This document shows, in pieces, positions 16,910 through 26,213 of a stretch of 64,000 bases of DNA. Source of the DNA: Vibrio sp. 16 (GTDB lineage: Bacteria; Pseudomonadota; Gammaproteobacteria; Enterobacterales; Vibrionaceae). The notes below the pieces were generated by a model that did not search any database, had not been told where the DNA came from, and saw only the letters and a program-made list of their open reading frames with translations. Location: assembly GCF_963681195.1 (NCBI RefSeq), contig NZ_OY808997.1, positions 1,736,001 to 1,800,000 on the forward strand. Direction: 5' to 3'. Position 1 is the stretch's first letter. Every line of letters begins with the position of its first letter. The translations under genes were made by a program, and so were the position numbers.

Positions 16910-17215
16910 AGGGCTATCTCTAATTATTGTTCGTGGATAGGCGAGCTTTGCGCATCACCCAACTTATTTGATGAGTTTACTCAAACATCGCATAGTGTCG
17001 ATAGCTCTCGGTTAACAAATCCACCTTTATTGCAATTCATTGCTCATAAAAACAGCACAAGCCAGCATTTTTAGAATTTTCACTCTACTTAGATCACTTT
17101 TTGAGCATTAGCATGTTTTACATTTCATTAATCTTTTGTTTACACTTTACTGGTATGACCTCTTACTAGTTTAAGACGTATAACTGTTGAGATACGTCAA
17201 AAAGGAAAACGAAAC
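16910..17215. other. Divergent gmhA/fadE intergenic region
   Basis: A 306-base region holding the divergent promoters of gmhA and fadE. The only recognisable site is the FadR-like box at 17148-17164. No open frame with a ribosome binding site and no strong hairpin was seen. Confidence 0.6.
17148..17164 (+). promoter_or_regulatory. Putative FadR operator upstream of fadE
   Basis: TACTGGTATGACCTCTT matches the FadR consensus core (ACTGGT-N2-GACCT plus final TT). It lies 52 bases before the fadE start, where a bound repressor would cover the promoter. FadR represses fadE in related bacteria and is released by long-chain acyl-CoA. Confidence 0.7.
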
Positions 17216-19669
17216 ATGGACATCTTGCTCTCTATACTCGGATTTACGGTTGTATTGGCCACCTGCCTATACCGCCGAAGCTCGTTGATCGCTTCAGTTG
17301 CCGCACTGACAGCGACTATGGTTCTCTTATCTTGGGTTGGCACAGCCGGTTCTATCAGTTGGTTACTGTATGTATCCGCGGTCGTGATATTGGGCATCCC
17401 TGCAGTAAGACAATCTCTCATTAGTAAAAAAGCACTTAAGCTTTTCAAACAAGTACTCCCAGCCATGTCGCAAACGGAAAAAGAAGCGTTAGATGCAGGG
17501 ACAGTTTGGTGGGAAGCTGAGCTGTTTAAGGGTAAGCCTGATTGGAACAAACTGCATGCCATCAAAGCGCCAAGCTTGAGCCAAGAAGAACAAGCCTTTC
17601 TGGATGGCCCAGTGGAAGAAGTGTGTGCCATGGTCAACGACTATCAAGTGACTCACGAACTGGCAGACCTTCCACCAGAAGTATGGCAATACCTCAAAGA
17701 CAACAAGTTCTTTGCCATGATCATCAAGAAAAAATATGGTGGCTTGGAGTTTTCTGCCTACGCTCAATCTTTGGTACTGCAAAAGCTGACGGGTGTCTCT
17801 GGCGTGCTGTCATCGACCGTTGGTGTACCCAACTCATTGGGGCCAGGTGAGCTTCTGCAACATTATGGTACAGAGGAGCAAAAGGATTACTACTTACCTC
17901 GCTTAGCGGAAGGCAAAGAGATTCCATGTTTTGCACTCACTAGCCCAGAAGCAGGCTCGGACGCGGGGTCAATTCCAGATTATGGCGTTGTGTGTAAGGG
18001 CGAGTGGGAAGGCAAAGAAGTCCTTGGCATGCGTCTAACTTGGAACAAACGCTACATTACCCTTGCCCCGGTCGCAACGGTGCTTGGTCTTGCCTTTAAA
18101 CTTCGCGATCCCGAAGGACTACTGGGTGATAAAGAAGATCTCGGCATCACTTGTGCGCTGATTCCAACCCATCTTAAAGGTGTGGAGATCGGTAATCGCC
18201 ACTTCCCGCTCAATGTTCCTTTCCAAAATGGCCCAACGCGCGGCAATGATCTGTTTGTTCCTATCGACTTCATCATCGGTGGTCAGAAAATGGCAGGCCA
18301 AGGTTGGCGCATGCTGGTTGAATGTCTGTCAGTCGGTCGTGGTATCACGCTCCCATCTAACTCGACAGGTGGCATCAAAACAGCCGCACTGGCAACGGGT
18401 GCCTACTCGCGCATTCGTCGCCAATTCAAGCAACCTATTGGCCACATGGAAGGAGTTGAGGAACCATTGGCTCGCCTAGGGGGCAATGCCTATGTGATGG
18501 ATGCTGCGAGCAACTTGACGGTTGCGGGCATTGATTTAGGAGAAAAACCATCGGTGATCTCGGCCATCGTGAAGTACCACTGTACCCACCGTGGCCAGCA
18601 GAGCATCATTGATGCGATGGACATTGTGGGCGGCAAAGGGATCTGTTTGGGCCCCTCCAACTTCTTAGCACGTGGTTACCAAGGTGCGCCAATTGCGGTA
18701 ACGGTTGAAGGTGCGAACATTCTGACACGTTCGATGATCATATTTGGTCAGGGTGCGATTCGCTGCCATCCATACGTATTGGAAGAGATGGACGCCGCTT
18801 ACTCTGAAGCAGGCGACGCTGTTGAGAAATTTGATAAAGCACTTGCAGGACATGTTAGCTTTACCATGAGCAACCTAGTACGCAGCTTCTGGCTTGGTCT
18901 AACGGACGGACGCGGCTCTGAGGCACCGACGCAAGACGCAACCACGCGCTACTACCAGCAATTGAACCGCTACAGTGCAAACATTGCCTTCCTTGCGGAC
19001 ATTTCAATGGCGGTGCTGGGTGGTTCACTCAAACGTAAAGAGCGTTTGTCTGCTCGACTTGGCGATATTCTCAGTCAGCTATATCTGAGCTCAGCCACGC
19101 TGAAACGCTACGAAAGTGATGGTCGAATCGCGGACGATTTACCACTGGTTCACTGGGGATTGCAAGACAGCATGAAACAGACTGAACTAGCGATCGATGA
19201 GTTCTTAGCCAACTTCCCGAACAAGTGGCTAGGCAAAGCGCTACGTGTCGTAATCTTGCCTTTTGGTCGTATACGCAAAGCGCCAAGTGACAAACTGGAC
19301 AGCCAAGTAGCGCGCATTCTTCAAACGCCATCAGAAACCCGATCTCGTATTGGCCGCAACCAGTACTTGACGGCGAGTGAGTTCAACCCAGCAGGGAAAA
19401 TTGAACACGCGCTATCGGTGATTCTTGAGGCAGAGCCGTTGTTCGACAAAGTGTGTAAAGCGATTAGCGAACGTCGTCCGTTCTTGCGCCTAGATGCAAT
19501 CGCCGAAATAGGCTTAGAGAAAGGCATTCTTGATAAAGCGGAGGCAAATTTGCTGATTGAAGCAGAGCAGCAACGCCTATACGTGATCAATGTCGACGAC
19601 TTTGAGCCGCAAGAACTGGCAGCAAAGCCACTTGAGGTAACGCCGCCGACCATGGTTGAAGTTGCCTAG
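17216..19669 (+). CDS. fadE: Acyl-CoA dehydrogenase FadE
   Basis: First enzyme of beta-oxidation (817 aa; 814 in E. coli): an FAD-dependent desaturase of acyl-CoA. Two N-terminal hydrophobic segments (residues 1-60) suggest membrane attachment. The dehydrogenase core follows ([59 protein letters not shown]). A long C-terminal domain typical of FadE rather than short ACADs completes it. AAGGAAAACGAAAC precedes the ATG. A FadR-like box lies upstream and a terminator downstream. Confidence 0.97.
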   Translation: MDILLSILGFTVVLATCLYRRSSLIASVAALTATMVLLSWVGTAGSISWLLYVSAVVILGIPAVRQSLISKKALKLFKQVLPAMSQTEKEALDAGTVWWEAELFKGKPDWNKLHAIKAPSLSQEEQAFLDGPVEEVCAMVNDYQVTHELADLPPEVWQYLKDNKFFAMIIKKKYGGLEFSAYAQSLVLQKLTGVSGVLSSTVGVPNSLGPGELLQHYGTEEQKDYYLPRLAEGKEIPCFALTSPEAGSDAGSIPDYGVVCKGEWEGKEVLGMRLTWNKRYITLAPVATVLGLAFKLRDPEGLLGDKEDLGITCALIPTHLKGVEIGNRHFPLNVPFQNGPTRGNDLFVPIDFIIGGQKMAGQGWRMLVECLSVGRGITLPSNSTGGIKTAALATGAYSRIRRQFKQPIGHMEGVEEPLARLGGNAYVMDAASNLTVAGIDLGEKPSVISAIVKYHCTHRGQQSIIDAMDIVGGKGICLGPSNFLARGYQGAPIAVTVEGANILTRSMIIFGQGAIRCHPYVLEEMDAAYSEAGDAVEKFDKALAGHVSFTMSNLVRSFWLGLTDGRGSEAPTQDATTRYYQQLNRYSANIAFLADISMAVLGGSLKRKERLSARLGDILSQLYLSSATLKRYESDGRIADDLPLVHWGLQDSMKQTELAIDEFLANFPNKWLGKALRVVILPFGRIRKAPSDKLDSQVARILQTPSETRSRIGRNQYLTASEFNPAGKIEHALSVILEAEPLFDKVCKAISERRPFLRLDAIAEIGLEKGILDKAEANLLIEAEQQRLYVINVDDFEPQELAAKPLEVTPPTMVEVA

Positions 19670-19682
19670 TCAACAAGAACAG

Positions 19683-19709
19683 AAAGGGCCGCTTGTTGCG
19701 GCCCTTTTT
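19683..19709. terminator. Terminator between fadE and the DUF1566 genes
   Basis: AAGGGCCGC (19684-19692) pairs with GCGGCCCTT (19698-19706), with T5 on the plus side. It stops fadE and may also act on the convergent transcript. Confidence 0.9.
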
Positions 19710-19723
19710 ATATCTCTAGTCAA

Positions 19724-20236
19724 CTAGTTAAATGGCTTGACCAAGCGGACAAACATCTCCCCGCTTGCGTTGACCGTTTTTTCCTGCCCCTCAGTAAAGT
19801 CGATAACCAACCCAGAATAAGCCGTGTTGATATCTGAAACATCAGGGGTATTTGTCCAATAAGGAACATTGGTCGTCGTCGGAAAATAGGTCAAGTTGAT
19901 GGCCGGCTTCGCACAGCGATAGTCCACTATCGACCCTAACTCTTTAATATTGGGTAGGCGAAAGCCGTCGACGCCAACTTGAGAACTCTGTAAGGCTAAA
20001 TCCCACGAAGCGAAACTGGTTGGCGTCCCGTCGCAGCCATTCGTCGTGCTGTTGTAAGTCTCTCCCACGTTACATTTTTGCCACAGCAGGTTGGTTTTCA
20101 CATCCAAGATGGTGCCATCTTGACGATCGATAAACTGACCTTCCAGTTGTGATACTGGCTGATTCTCAACACAAGTCTGCGCAAAGCTCGTAGTAGAAAC
20201 CATCAAAGCCGCGATAGTCATAAGTTTCAGCTTCAT
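19724..20236 (-). CDS. Exported DUF1566 (Lcl-type) protein
   Basis: A small secreted or periplasmic protein (170 aa) with a signal peptide (MKLKLMTIAALMVSTTSFAQ). The DUF1566 pattern follows: DRQDGTILDVKTNLLWQKC at the start, WDLALQS, DGFRLPNIKELGSIVDYRC, NVPYWTNTPD and a final GEMFVRLVKPF. Function is not known for this family, which is common in Vibrio and related marine bacteria and often surface associated. Its ATG overlaps the stop of the upstream DUF1566 lipoprotein (TAATG), so the two are translationally coupled. Four cysteines suggest disulfides. Confidence 0.78.
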   Translation of the reverse strand: MKLKLMTIAALMVSTTSFAQTCVENQPVSQLEGQFIDRQDGTILDVKTNLLWQKCNVGETYNSTTNGCDGTPTSFASWDLALQSSQVGVDGFRLPNIKELGSIVDYRCAKPAINLTYFPTTTNVPYWTNTPDVSDINTAYSGLVIDFTEGQEKTVNASGEMFVRLVKPFN

Positions 20237-21906
20237 TATTCTACCCCTTCACTAACGGCAATCACACCATGGTAGGTACCCTTGTTACAGAGCTCGACTT
20301 GCCCAGTTTGAGTCTGCATACACCAAGCACTGGCTCCGCCCCCCGTTACACGACTTGCACTGGTGAAGATCGTGTCTGCTGAGCTGCCCATACTAGCCCC
20401 CTTCATGTACGGAAAGTAGTTTTCTGTAGTTGGATCGGTAGGGCCAACGCCGAAACCGTAATTAACTATTGAACGCGCTTCACTTGGAGAAGGCAAACGC
20501 CAATTGGACACGCCACACACACCATAGCGATTGAGGGTTGCGAGGTAGACTTCAGCATTACAACGATATTCTACCCCCTCTTCTTCGGGGAAAGCGCATT
20601 GGCTTGATATTGGGCCCTCTGAGGGTAACAAATCGTTAACTGCCCCTAGATTTCCACCGTTGGTGCTGCTGTCAGAGTTGTACCAAGTATAACGGTAGGC
20701 AGCACTGCGCCACTGTCCAGACTCGCTTGCCCATGGGTATGGGTTGGCGTCTGGATCATTCTTGAATGCCTCTAGCCACGTCTCAATCTCACCTTGTGAC
20801 GGCAAAGTTCTTGGAGCCTGCTTCGCTTCAATATAGACACCCGTTCGCTCGTCACGAACACATGACCACGAAGAGGCATCATTCACTAATACATTGCCGC
20901 TGTAATCTAACTTGGTCAGCTTGAAGCCATGTTGGCCATCACTGTGGAGGCCTCCATCCTCTTTATCAAGCCCGTAATCAGCATCTTGTCCAGGGTACCC
21001 CGCAGGCTCTACGGTTAGGTCATGAGAGGCGCCATTAGAGTAGGTGGCAAATCCGGTGTCATTAATTTCTCGGTCACCAGGTATATAAAACGCCAGTGAG
21101 CTGTGGTCCGAATCAATAGTGGTGTTACCGCTACTCTCCATGGTGTAAATGAGTGATTCACCACCTTCAATCAAGCCATCTTTTTTCGCCGACACAGTCA
21201 CGACATGGCGTAAGCTTTCCGCAGGAATCGTTACCGTCATTGAGCTTAGTGAACTCGTCACGTCGTCACTGGAAGCGATACCACTTTGCGCTAAATTCAC
21301 AGTGACCTCTTTGGCGTGATAGTGGCTCAACTCAATGTAACTCTGTGCGCTGTCACCTTCCAAAACGGTTTTGCTGGCATCGGTAAAGCGTATGGTTGGC
21401 TCAGAATCGCTGTCGGTAAGGGTCACGTTAGAACTTGAGTTCTCAAGGGTATAACTTGAGCTACTCGCAGCACTAATGGTGTAACGCAGCTGTTTACTGC
21501 CCTCGTGCAAGTTGTTGTGTACTAGATTAAGTGGGAGTGAATACGTCGTGACGCCTGCTGGCACTCGAACTGTTTGAGCGGCGATCGGATCGTAGTTTTT
21601 AAATTGCCCTTCGCTGCGAGAAGTCACATCACTTGTCACCACAGAGAGAACAAGGTCTTGGCTCAGTGCCGCTGACAAGGTAACTGTAATAGATTCGGTG
21701 TTCGAGCCAGAGCTAGGTTCGGTCAAGGTCACGGCTGCGGGAAGATTCACCGTAATGGCACTGCCGCTAGAGCCAGAACTGGTATCGGTTGTCGAGGCCG
21801 ATTCGTCATCGCTGCTTTCATGCCCACTCTGGCATCCAAATAACGCGACAGCCACTGCGAGCGCGAGCGCATTTTTGGCTCGACCATATTTGTTCGGATG
21901 ATACAT
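20236..21906 (-). CDS. Large DUF1566 lipoprotein with Calx-beta-like repeats
   Basis: A 556-aa protein. The lipobox AVALFGC puts the lipid at Cys25, followed by a Ser/Thr/Asp-rich linker (residues 30-52). Two tandem beta-sandwich modules resembling Calx-beta or cadherin-like repeats follow (about 53-170 and 171-270), each ending with a hyper-acidic segment such as LTDSDSEPTIRF and with LEGDSAQSYIELS starting the next. The C-terminal half is DUF1566-like (NWRLPSPSEARSIVNYG, CMQTQTGQVELCNKG). Likely outer-membrane attached and facing outward, perhaps adhesive and calcium-binding; that is inference. It is coupled to the smaller DUF1566 gene. No other gene shares the unit. Confidence 0.72.
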   Translation of the reverse strand: MYHPNKYGRAKNALALAVAVALFGCQSGHESSDDESASTTDTSSGSSGSAITVNLPAAVTLTEPSSGSNTESITVTLSAALSQDLVLSVVTSDVTSRSEGQFKNYDPIAAQTVRVPAGVTTYSLPLNLVHNNLHEGSKQLRYTISAASSSSYTLENSSSNVTLTDSDSEPTIRFTDASKTVLEGDSAQSYIELSHYHAKEVTVNLAQSGIASSDDVTSSLSSMTVTIPAESLRHVVTVSAKKDGLIEGGESLIYTMESSGNTTIDSDHSSLAFYIPGDREINDTGFATYSNGASHDLTVEPAGYPGQDADYGLDKEDGGLHSDGQHGFKLTKLDYSGNVLVNDASSWSCVRDERTGVYIEAKQAPRTLPSQGEIETWLEAFKNDPDANPYPWASESGQWRSAAYRYTWYNSDSSTNGGNLGAVNDLLPSEGPISSQCAFPEEEGVEYRCNAEVYLATLNRYGVCGVSNWRLPSPSEARSIVNYGFGVGPTDPTTENYFPYMKGASMGSSADTIFTSASRVTGGGASAWCMQTQTGQVELCNKGTYHGVIAVSEGVE

Positions 21907-22029
21907 TCAACCCCTAACTTATTTAACGCTATGAATAAGTGAATGTTATCAAAAACTTGTTCACATAAATATGCTCAAAACCGCCTTTAGTACATCGCGT
22001 ACAATAAGTTCGAGTTAAATAAATGTTTA

Positions 22030-22070
22030 AAATATAAATAACCCCTAGCTTCATCGCAAACTAGGGGTTA
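22030..22070 (-). terminator. Likely terminator downstream of the TIGR03503-type gene
   Basis: On the minus strand TAACCCCTAG pairs with CTAGGGGTTA around a 12-base loop, followed by a T-rich tract (TTATTTATATTTT). Confidence 0.6.
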
Positions 22071-22095
22071 GATAAAAAGCGGCAATCTGAGGTTG

Positions 22096-23346
22096 CTATT
22101 TTTTGGGCATTTCCAGTTGCATCTCCGGCACGGCTTTCTTTCTGGCTCTAAGCTTACCAATCACAAACCAAGCAACCAAGGCCAGAATAATCACCACGAC
22201 ATTGCCAATCGCAATCATGATCATGCCTTGTGTTTTCTTCTCTTCACGAAGTTCAATCTGACGCATCTCTTCCATCAGTTTTTGCTGTTTCAGGCGCTCC
22301 TCTTCTTGCAAACGACGGGTTTCTGCAATGTCGAGCTCTTCAACCAAACTATAAGTGTATTCGCTCAGCGGGAAGACTAAAGGTCTGCCGGAGCCCATTT
22401 CCGTCGCATACGCCTGACCAGTCCAAGAGTAGTTGCCTAAAGTGTCACTGTAGGGAATGCTGAGTTCGAGTTTATTGCTCTCTTTCAGAGCAGCGCCTTG
22501 CACATCAATTTGACGCTCTTCTGGGTCAATATGTTCAACAAAAGCGGCGAGAGAGCCTGGCTCGACCATACCTTGCTCACCTGACAAGACCACTTTGTGC
22601 ATCTCTTGCTCACTGCGAGATTGAATGAAGGTCACTTGCACAGGAGAAGGATAAACCAGCACTTCCTGCTCTTGCGCTCGAAGGAAGATCCCATTCCCCG
22701 ACGTGATGCGTACTCGATATTTACCCGGCGCGCTCGAAATGGGCAATGACACCGTAAACACGCCATCCCCTGCGACTTCATCAAGCTCAGTACCGTCATC
22801 GGCAAACTCGCCAATCACTTCAGGGATAGGACGCGCTTCTTTGATCAAAGTATCTTCATTTTCAACAAACTTGGTGAAAGTAACCTTGAGCTTTACGCGA
22901 TCCAGAAAGTCACGCAGAACCAAAGGCTGCTTATCAGACGTTAAACGTGCAGTAAACTTAATCGACTCGCCTTGGTACAGGCGGCTTGGAAGCCGATCCG
23001 TTGACAGTTCTAAGTGTGAAATCAGCGTTATCTTGTTCTTGGGAGTAACTTTACCAACCGCTTGCCAAGGACCTGGCATTGGGTTGTCTATGGAAATAAT
23101 GTCCATTGATGACTCTTGATACCAACGGACGTTGTCAGGGCTGCGCCAAGCGTAATATTTTTTACCATCAGGACGAACCAACACCACAGGCTGTGAGTTT
23201 TCAGCTCGATAAATCACAAAGGTAATTTGTTGGATAGAAGGATCAACTCGAAAGCGGTTATCGAGCAAAGTCATTGATGACTCTTTTGCCGCGACGTTTG
23301 CAGCGCTCAGCAACACGCTGAGTACAACCAACCAAATCCTTAACAT
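22096..23346 (-). CDS. TIGR03503-type membrane-anchored periplasmic protein
   Basis: A 416-aa protein of unknown function that I recognise as the TIGR03503 family of Vibrio and relatives. It has a signal peptide (MLRIWLVVLSVLLSAANVAA) and a long periplasmic region that looks like a series of beta-sandwich domains (SSMDIISIDNPMPGPWQAVGKV; AGDGVFTVSLPISSAPGKYRVRI). A charged coiled-coil-like segment (about 345-375, LQEEERLKQQKLMEEMRQ) precedes one C-terminal membrane helix (MIMIAIGNVVVIILALVAW) with a basic cytoplasmic tail. It starts 8 bases after dnaQ and is likely co-transcribed. The topology suggests an envelope protein. The role is not known. Confidence 0.8.
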   Translation of the reverse strand: MLRIWLVVLSVLLSAANVAAKESSMTLLDNRFRVDPSIQQITFVIYRAENSQPVVLVRPDGKKYYAWRSPDNVRWYQESSMDIISIDNPMPGPWQAVGKVTPKNKITLISHLELSTDRLPSRLYQGESIKFTARLTSDKQPLVLRDFLDRVKLKVTFTKFVENEDTLIKEARPIPEVIGEFADDGTELDEVAGDGVFTVSLPISSAPGKYRVRITSGNGIFLRAQEQEVLVYPSPVQVTFIQSRSEQEMHKVVLSGEQGMVEPGSLAAFVEHIDPEERQIDVQGAALKESNKLELSIPYSDTLGNYSWTGQAYATEMGSGRPLVFPLSEYTYSLVEELDIAETRRLQEEERLKQQKLMEEMRQIELREEKKTQGMIMIAIGNVVVIILALVAWFVIGKLRARKKAVPEMQLEMPKK

Positions 23347-23354
23347 CCTTTCTC

Positions 23355-24098
23355 CTACTGACGCCAGAGACAGCTTCCGCTTTTCTCGACGATATCTAAT
23401 CTATTTTGATGCGCTTCTAATTCATCGGCACTTGCACGGATAACCTTTAGCGCTTTTCGACCACTTGCCACCCGTTTTATTGACTCACCTCCCACATCGC
23501 TGCCATCAGAGTTCCCTGCATTAAATTGCAGCGACGTCTGACCACCGGTCATCAACAGATATACATCTGCCAAAATCTCGGCATCGAGCAATGCCCCGTG
23601 GAGAGTACGATGGGAGTTATCAATGCCGTATCGGTCACAGAGAATATCGAGGTTGTTTCGCTTACCTGGGAAGATCTTCTTCGCCATAGCCAGCGTATCG
23701 GTCACCTTACAATAATCGTCGGTTTTACCAATGCTTGGGTCGAGCATCTCAAACTCGTAGTCCATAAAGCCGGTATCGAAGGGCGCGTTGTGCGCCACCA
23801 GCTCGGCACCTTTGATGAACTCTAAGAACTCAGCGTGGACGTCTTGATACTCTGGCTTGTCCACCAAAAATTCATCCGTGATACCGTGAACCTGAACCGC
23901 TTCAGCTTGAATGTCGCGATCGGGCTTAATGTAAACATGGAAGTGACGTCCCGTCAGTTTACGGTTGATGATTTCTACGGCACCAATCTCAATGATTCGA
24001 TGACCTAGATAATGAGGACCGCCCTCTTGGTTCATACCCGTGGTTTCGGTATCGAGTACGACAATGCGGTGCTGATTAGAATTGTTGCTGGTATTCAT
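23355..24098 (-). CDS. dnaQ: DNA polymerase III epsilon subunit (proofreading exonuclease)
   Basis: A DEDDh 3'-5' exonuclease (247 aa). ExoI is VVLDTETTGM, ExoII is HNAPFDTGFMDYEF, and ExoIII is HGALLDAEILADVY. The C-terminal segment that binds the polymerase alpha subunit ends in SGSCLWRQ. It is divergent from rnhA with a 56-base gap, the same arrangement as in E. coli. dnaE, its partner, is 8.5 kb away. Confidence 0.97.
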   Translation of the reverse strand: MNTSNNSNQHRIVVLDTETTGMNQEGGPHYLGHRIIEIGAVEIINRKLTGRHFHVYIKPDRDIQAEAVQVHGITDEFLVDKPEYQDVHAEFLEFIKGAELVAHNAPFDTGFMDYEFEMLDPSIGKTDDYCKVTDTLAMAKKIFPGKRNNLDILCDRYGIDNSHRTLHGALLDAEILADVYLLMTGGQTSLQFNAGNSDGSDVGGESIKRVASGRKALKVIRASADELEAHQNRLDIVEKSGSCLWRQ

Positions 24099-24154
24099 AA
24101 CAAAATGTGTGTCAGACTATGCCAATAATGAGCTTAACCCAATAGTATCAAATC

Positions 24155-24619
24155 ATGACGAAACAGGTGGAAATTTTCACGGACGGTTCTTGTTTAGGCA
24201 ATCCTGGCCCTGGCGGCTACGGTATCGTATTACGTTATAAACAAACCGAGAAAACGCTCGCCAAAGGCTACACGCTAACCACCAATAACCGAATGGAAAT
24301 GTTAGCGACGATCGTTGCCCTACAAGCCCTCAAAGAGCCGTGTGACGTCATTCTCACTACCGATAGCCAGTACGTGCGTCAAGGCATTACCCAGTGGATT
24401 CACAACTGGAAAAAACGTGGCTGGAAAACCGCAGATAAAAAACCGGTAAAGAATGCAGACCTATGGAAAGCCTTAGACGCCGAAAGTGAGCGCCACAACA
24501 TCGATTGGCGCTGGGTTAAAGGCCATGCTGGGCATCGAGAAAACGAAATGTGTGATGAGTTGGCACGTACCGCAGCCGAAAACCCGACCGAAGAAGATAC
24601 GGGCTATATTCCCAACTAG
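24155..24619 (+). CDS. rnhA: Ribonuclease HI
   Basis: RNase HI (154 aa), which cuts RNA in RNA-DNA hybrids. The four acidic catalytic residues are in place: [32 protein letters not shown] and CDELAR. The basic protrusion ([20 protein letters not shown]) that grips hybrids is present. It converges on the methyltransferase gene with a 4-base overlap of their ends. Confidence 0.98.
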   Translation: MTKQVEIFTDGSCLGNPGPGGYGIVLRYKQTEKTLAKGYTLTTNNRMEMLATIVALQALKEPCDVILTTDSQYVRQGITQWIHNWKKRGWKTADKKPVKNADLWKALDAESERHNIDWRWVKGHAGHRENEMCDELARTAAENPTEEDTGYIPN

Positions 24620-25353
24620 TGGGACTGCTTATTCGACACTTTGTAATTGACGCTCACCGGCGTCAATTTTCGTTTTAGCTTCCAGTGAGGCTTAATTGGC
24701 TTAAGCGGATAGGTTCGCTTGCGCGCAACAATGAAGTACAAACTGCCCATCGGCGCCGCCCAGTCCCCTAAGCTGTTCTCTAACCAAGTCCACATTGTTC
24801 GGTACTTCTGCATCGGGAAGAGTGCATAGCTATCGCATTCAATCACTTGATAGTTCAAAACGCTCAGCCAATCTTTGATCCGGTTTGGGGTGAACATCCG
24901 TCCACTCCACGGCAGATTGTTTCTACGCCAAGGCATCAGACTTGCCAGCCCGGTAAAACTGATTGGGTTAAAACCTGTGATAATCAAATAGCCGTCATCG
25001 ATCATTACACGGTCCACTTCACGCAGCATTCGATGGGGATCATTGCAGTAGTCGAGCTGGTGTGCCATCACAACGGCATCAAAGCTTTTTTCAAAAAAGG
25101 GTAAGTCGTAGCCGTCAGCGATGACGTTATGCAACGGATTCTTTATATCAAGGTTGACTTGATGTTGAATATTGCAGGCAAAACTGGTTAACTCGCAGCT
25201 GAGACCACCGAGCTTAAGCATATGGTAACCAAATAATTTTGGGCACCACTCATCCATCCGAGTCTGAATCGACTCACTCACCCATTGGCCGTTTTTAAGT
25301 TGCGACCATGAATGAGGCTTTTCTAACTTCTTATTGCTACGTGCTGGTTTCAT
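24616..25353 (-). CDS. Class I SAM-dependent methyltransferase (YafS-like)
   Basis: A 245-aa protein with a Methyltransf_11-type core: [41 protein letters not shown], then [17 protein letters not shown]. It starts with a basic N-terminal tail. It occupies the place of yafS, between rnhA and gloB, as in E. coli. The substrate is not known. The 5' end faces gloB, 31 bases apart, so the two promoters must overlap. Confidence 0.85.
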   Translation of the reverse strand: MKPARSNKKLEKPHSWSQLKNGQWVSESIQTRMDEWCPKLFGYHMLKLGGLSCELTSFACNIQHQVNLDIKNPLHNVIADGYDLPFFEKSFDAVVMAHQLDYCNDPHRMLREVDRVMIDDGYLIITGFNPISFTGLASLMPWRRNNLPWSGRMFTPNRIKDWLSVLNYQVIECDSYALFPMQKYRTMWTWLENSLGDWAAPMGSLYFIVARKRTYPLKPIKPHWKLKRKLTPVSVNYKVSNKQSH

Positions 25354-25384
25354 ACCTAACCTGCTTCACTCGGGAGACACAACC

Positions 25385-26143
25385 ATGTTAGAGATCAAAA
25401 GCATACCTGCATTTAATGATAATTACATCTGGCTAATTCAAAATAGCGATCAGCGTTGTGCCGTTGTCGATCCTGGTGATGCGACGCCTGTTCTGGCTTA
25501 CCTCAAACAGCACCAGCTAAGCTTAGATGCAATCTTGATCACGCACCACCATAACGACCATATTGGTGGTGTGGCCGAATTGGTCCGACAATACCCTGGC
25601 ATTGATGTCGTTGGCTCCGCCAATGAACCCGTACCGACCTTAACTCATCCTGTCGAGGGCGGTGACCAAATAGAGCTGTTTGGTGAAGTCTTCTTTGTGC
25701 TAGATCTCGCTGGTCATACTCTTGGTCATATTGGCTATGTTGGAGATGGCAAGCTCTTCTGTGGTGATGTCCTATTCTCAGCCGGCTGTGGCCGTGTCTT
25801 TGAGGGGACCATGGAACAAATGTACACCTCACTCACCAAGATTGCGGCACTACCAGAAGAAACTGAGGTCTATTGCGCACACGAGTACACCGCGAGTAAT
25901 CTTGCCTTTGCCTTGGCTGTAGAACCCGACAATGAGCAGCTCCAACAATATCGAGATGAAGTCAATCGTCTGCGGGCTCAGAATCGCCCCACGTTGCCCA
26001 CCACACTACGCCGTGAAAAATGGATCAATCCTTTCCTTCGCACCGATCAACAAACGGTTATTCGCTCAGTTGCAAACCGAACCGACCAAACCGACGCACT
26101 CGCCATTTTTAGTGCATTACGTGAGTGGAAGAACGAATTTTAA
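25385..26143 (+). CDS. gloB: Hydroxyacylglutathione hydrolase (glyoxalase II)
   Basis: A metallo-beta-lactamase-fold thioesterase (252 aa) that frees D-lactate and glutathione in methylglyoxal detoxification. The metal site THHHNDH is at 53-59, with [13 protein letters not shown] and [14 protein letters not shown] further on. The start at 25385 matches the family N-terminus [21 protein letters not shown] lies upstream. The earlier ATG (25334) lies inside the divergent gene. Confidence 0.97.
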   Translation: MLEIKSIPAFNDNYIWLIQNSDQRCAVVDPGDATPVLAYLKQHQLSLDAILITHHHNDHIGGVAELVRQYPGIDVVGSANEPVPTLTHPVEGGDQIELFGEVFFVLDLAGHTLGHIGYVGDGKLFCGDVLFSAGCGRVFEGTMEQMYTSLTKIAALPEETEVYCAHEYTASNLAFALAVEPDNEQLQQYRDEVNRLRAQNRPTLPTTLRREKWINPFLRTDQQTVIRSVANRTDQTDALAIFSALREWKNEF

Positions 26144-26213
26144 CGATTTGCTGCTTGTCACTTTCTGTGCGTGGCAAGTATTATCAGCAGCCAAGTAACA
26201 AAAGGGCTGTGCA

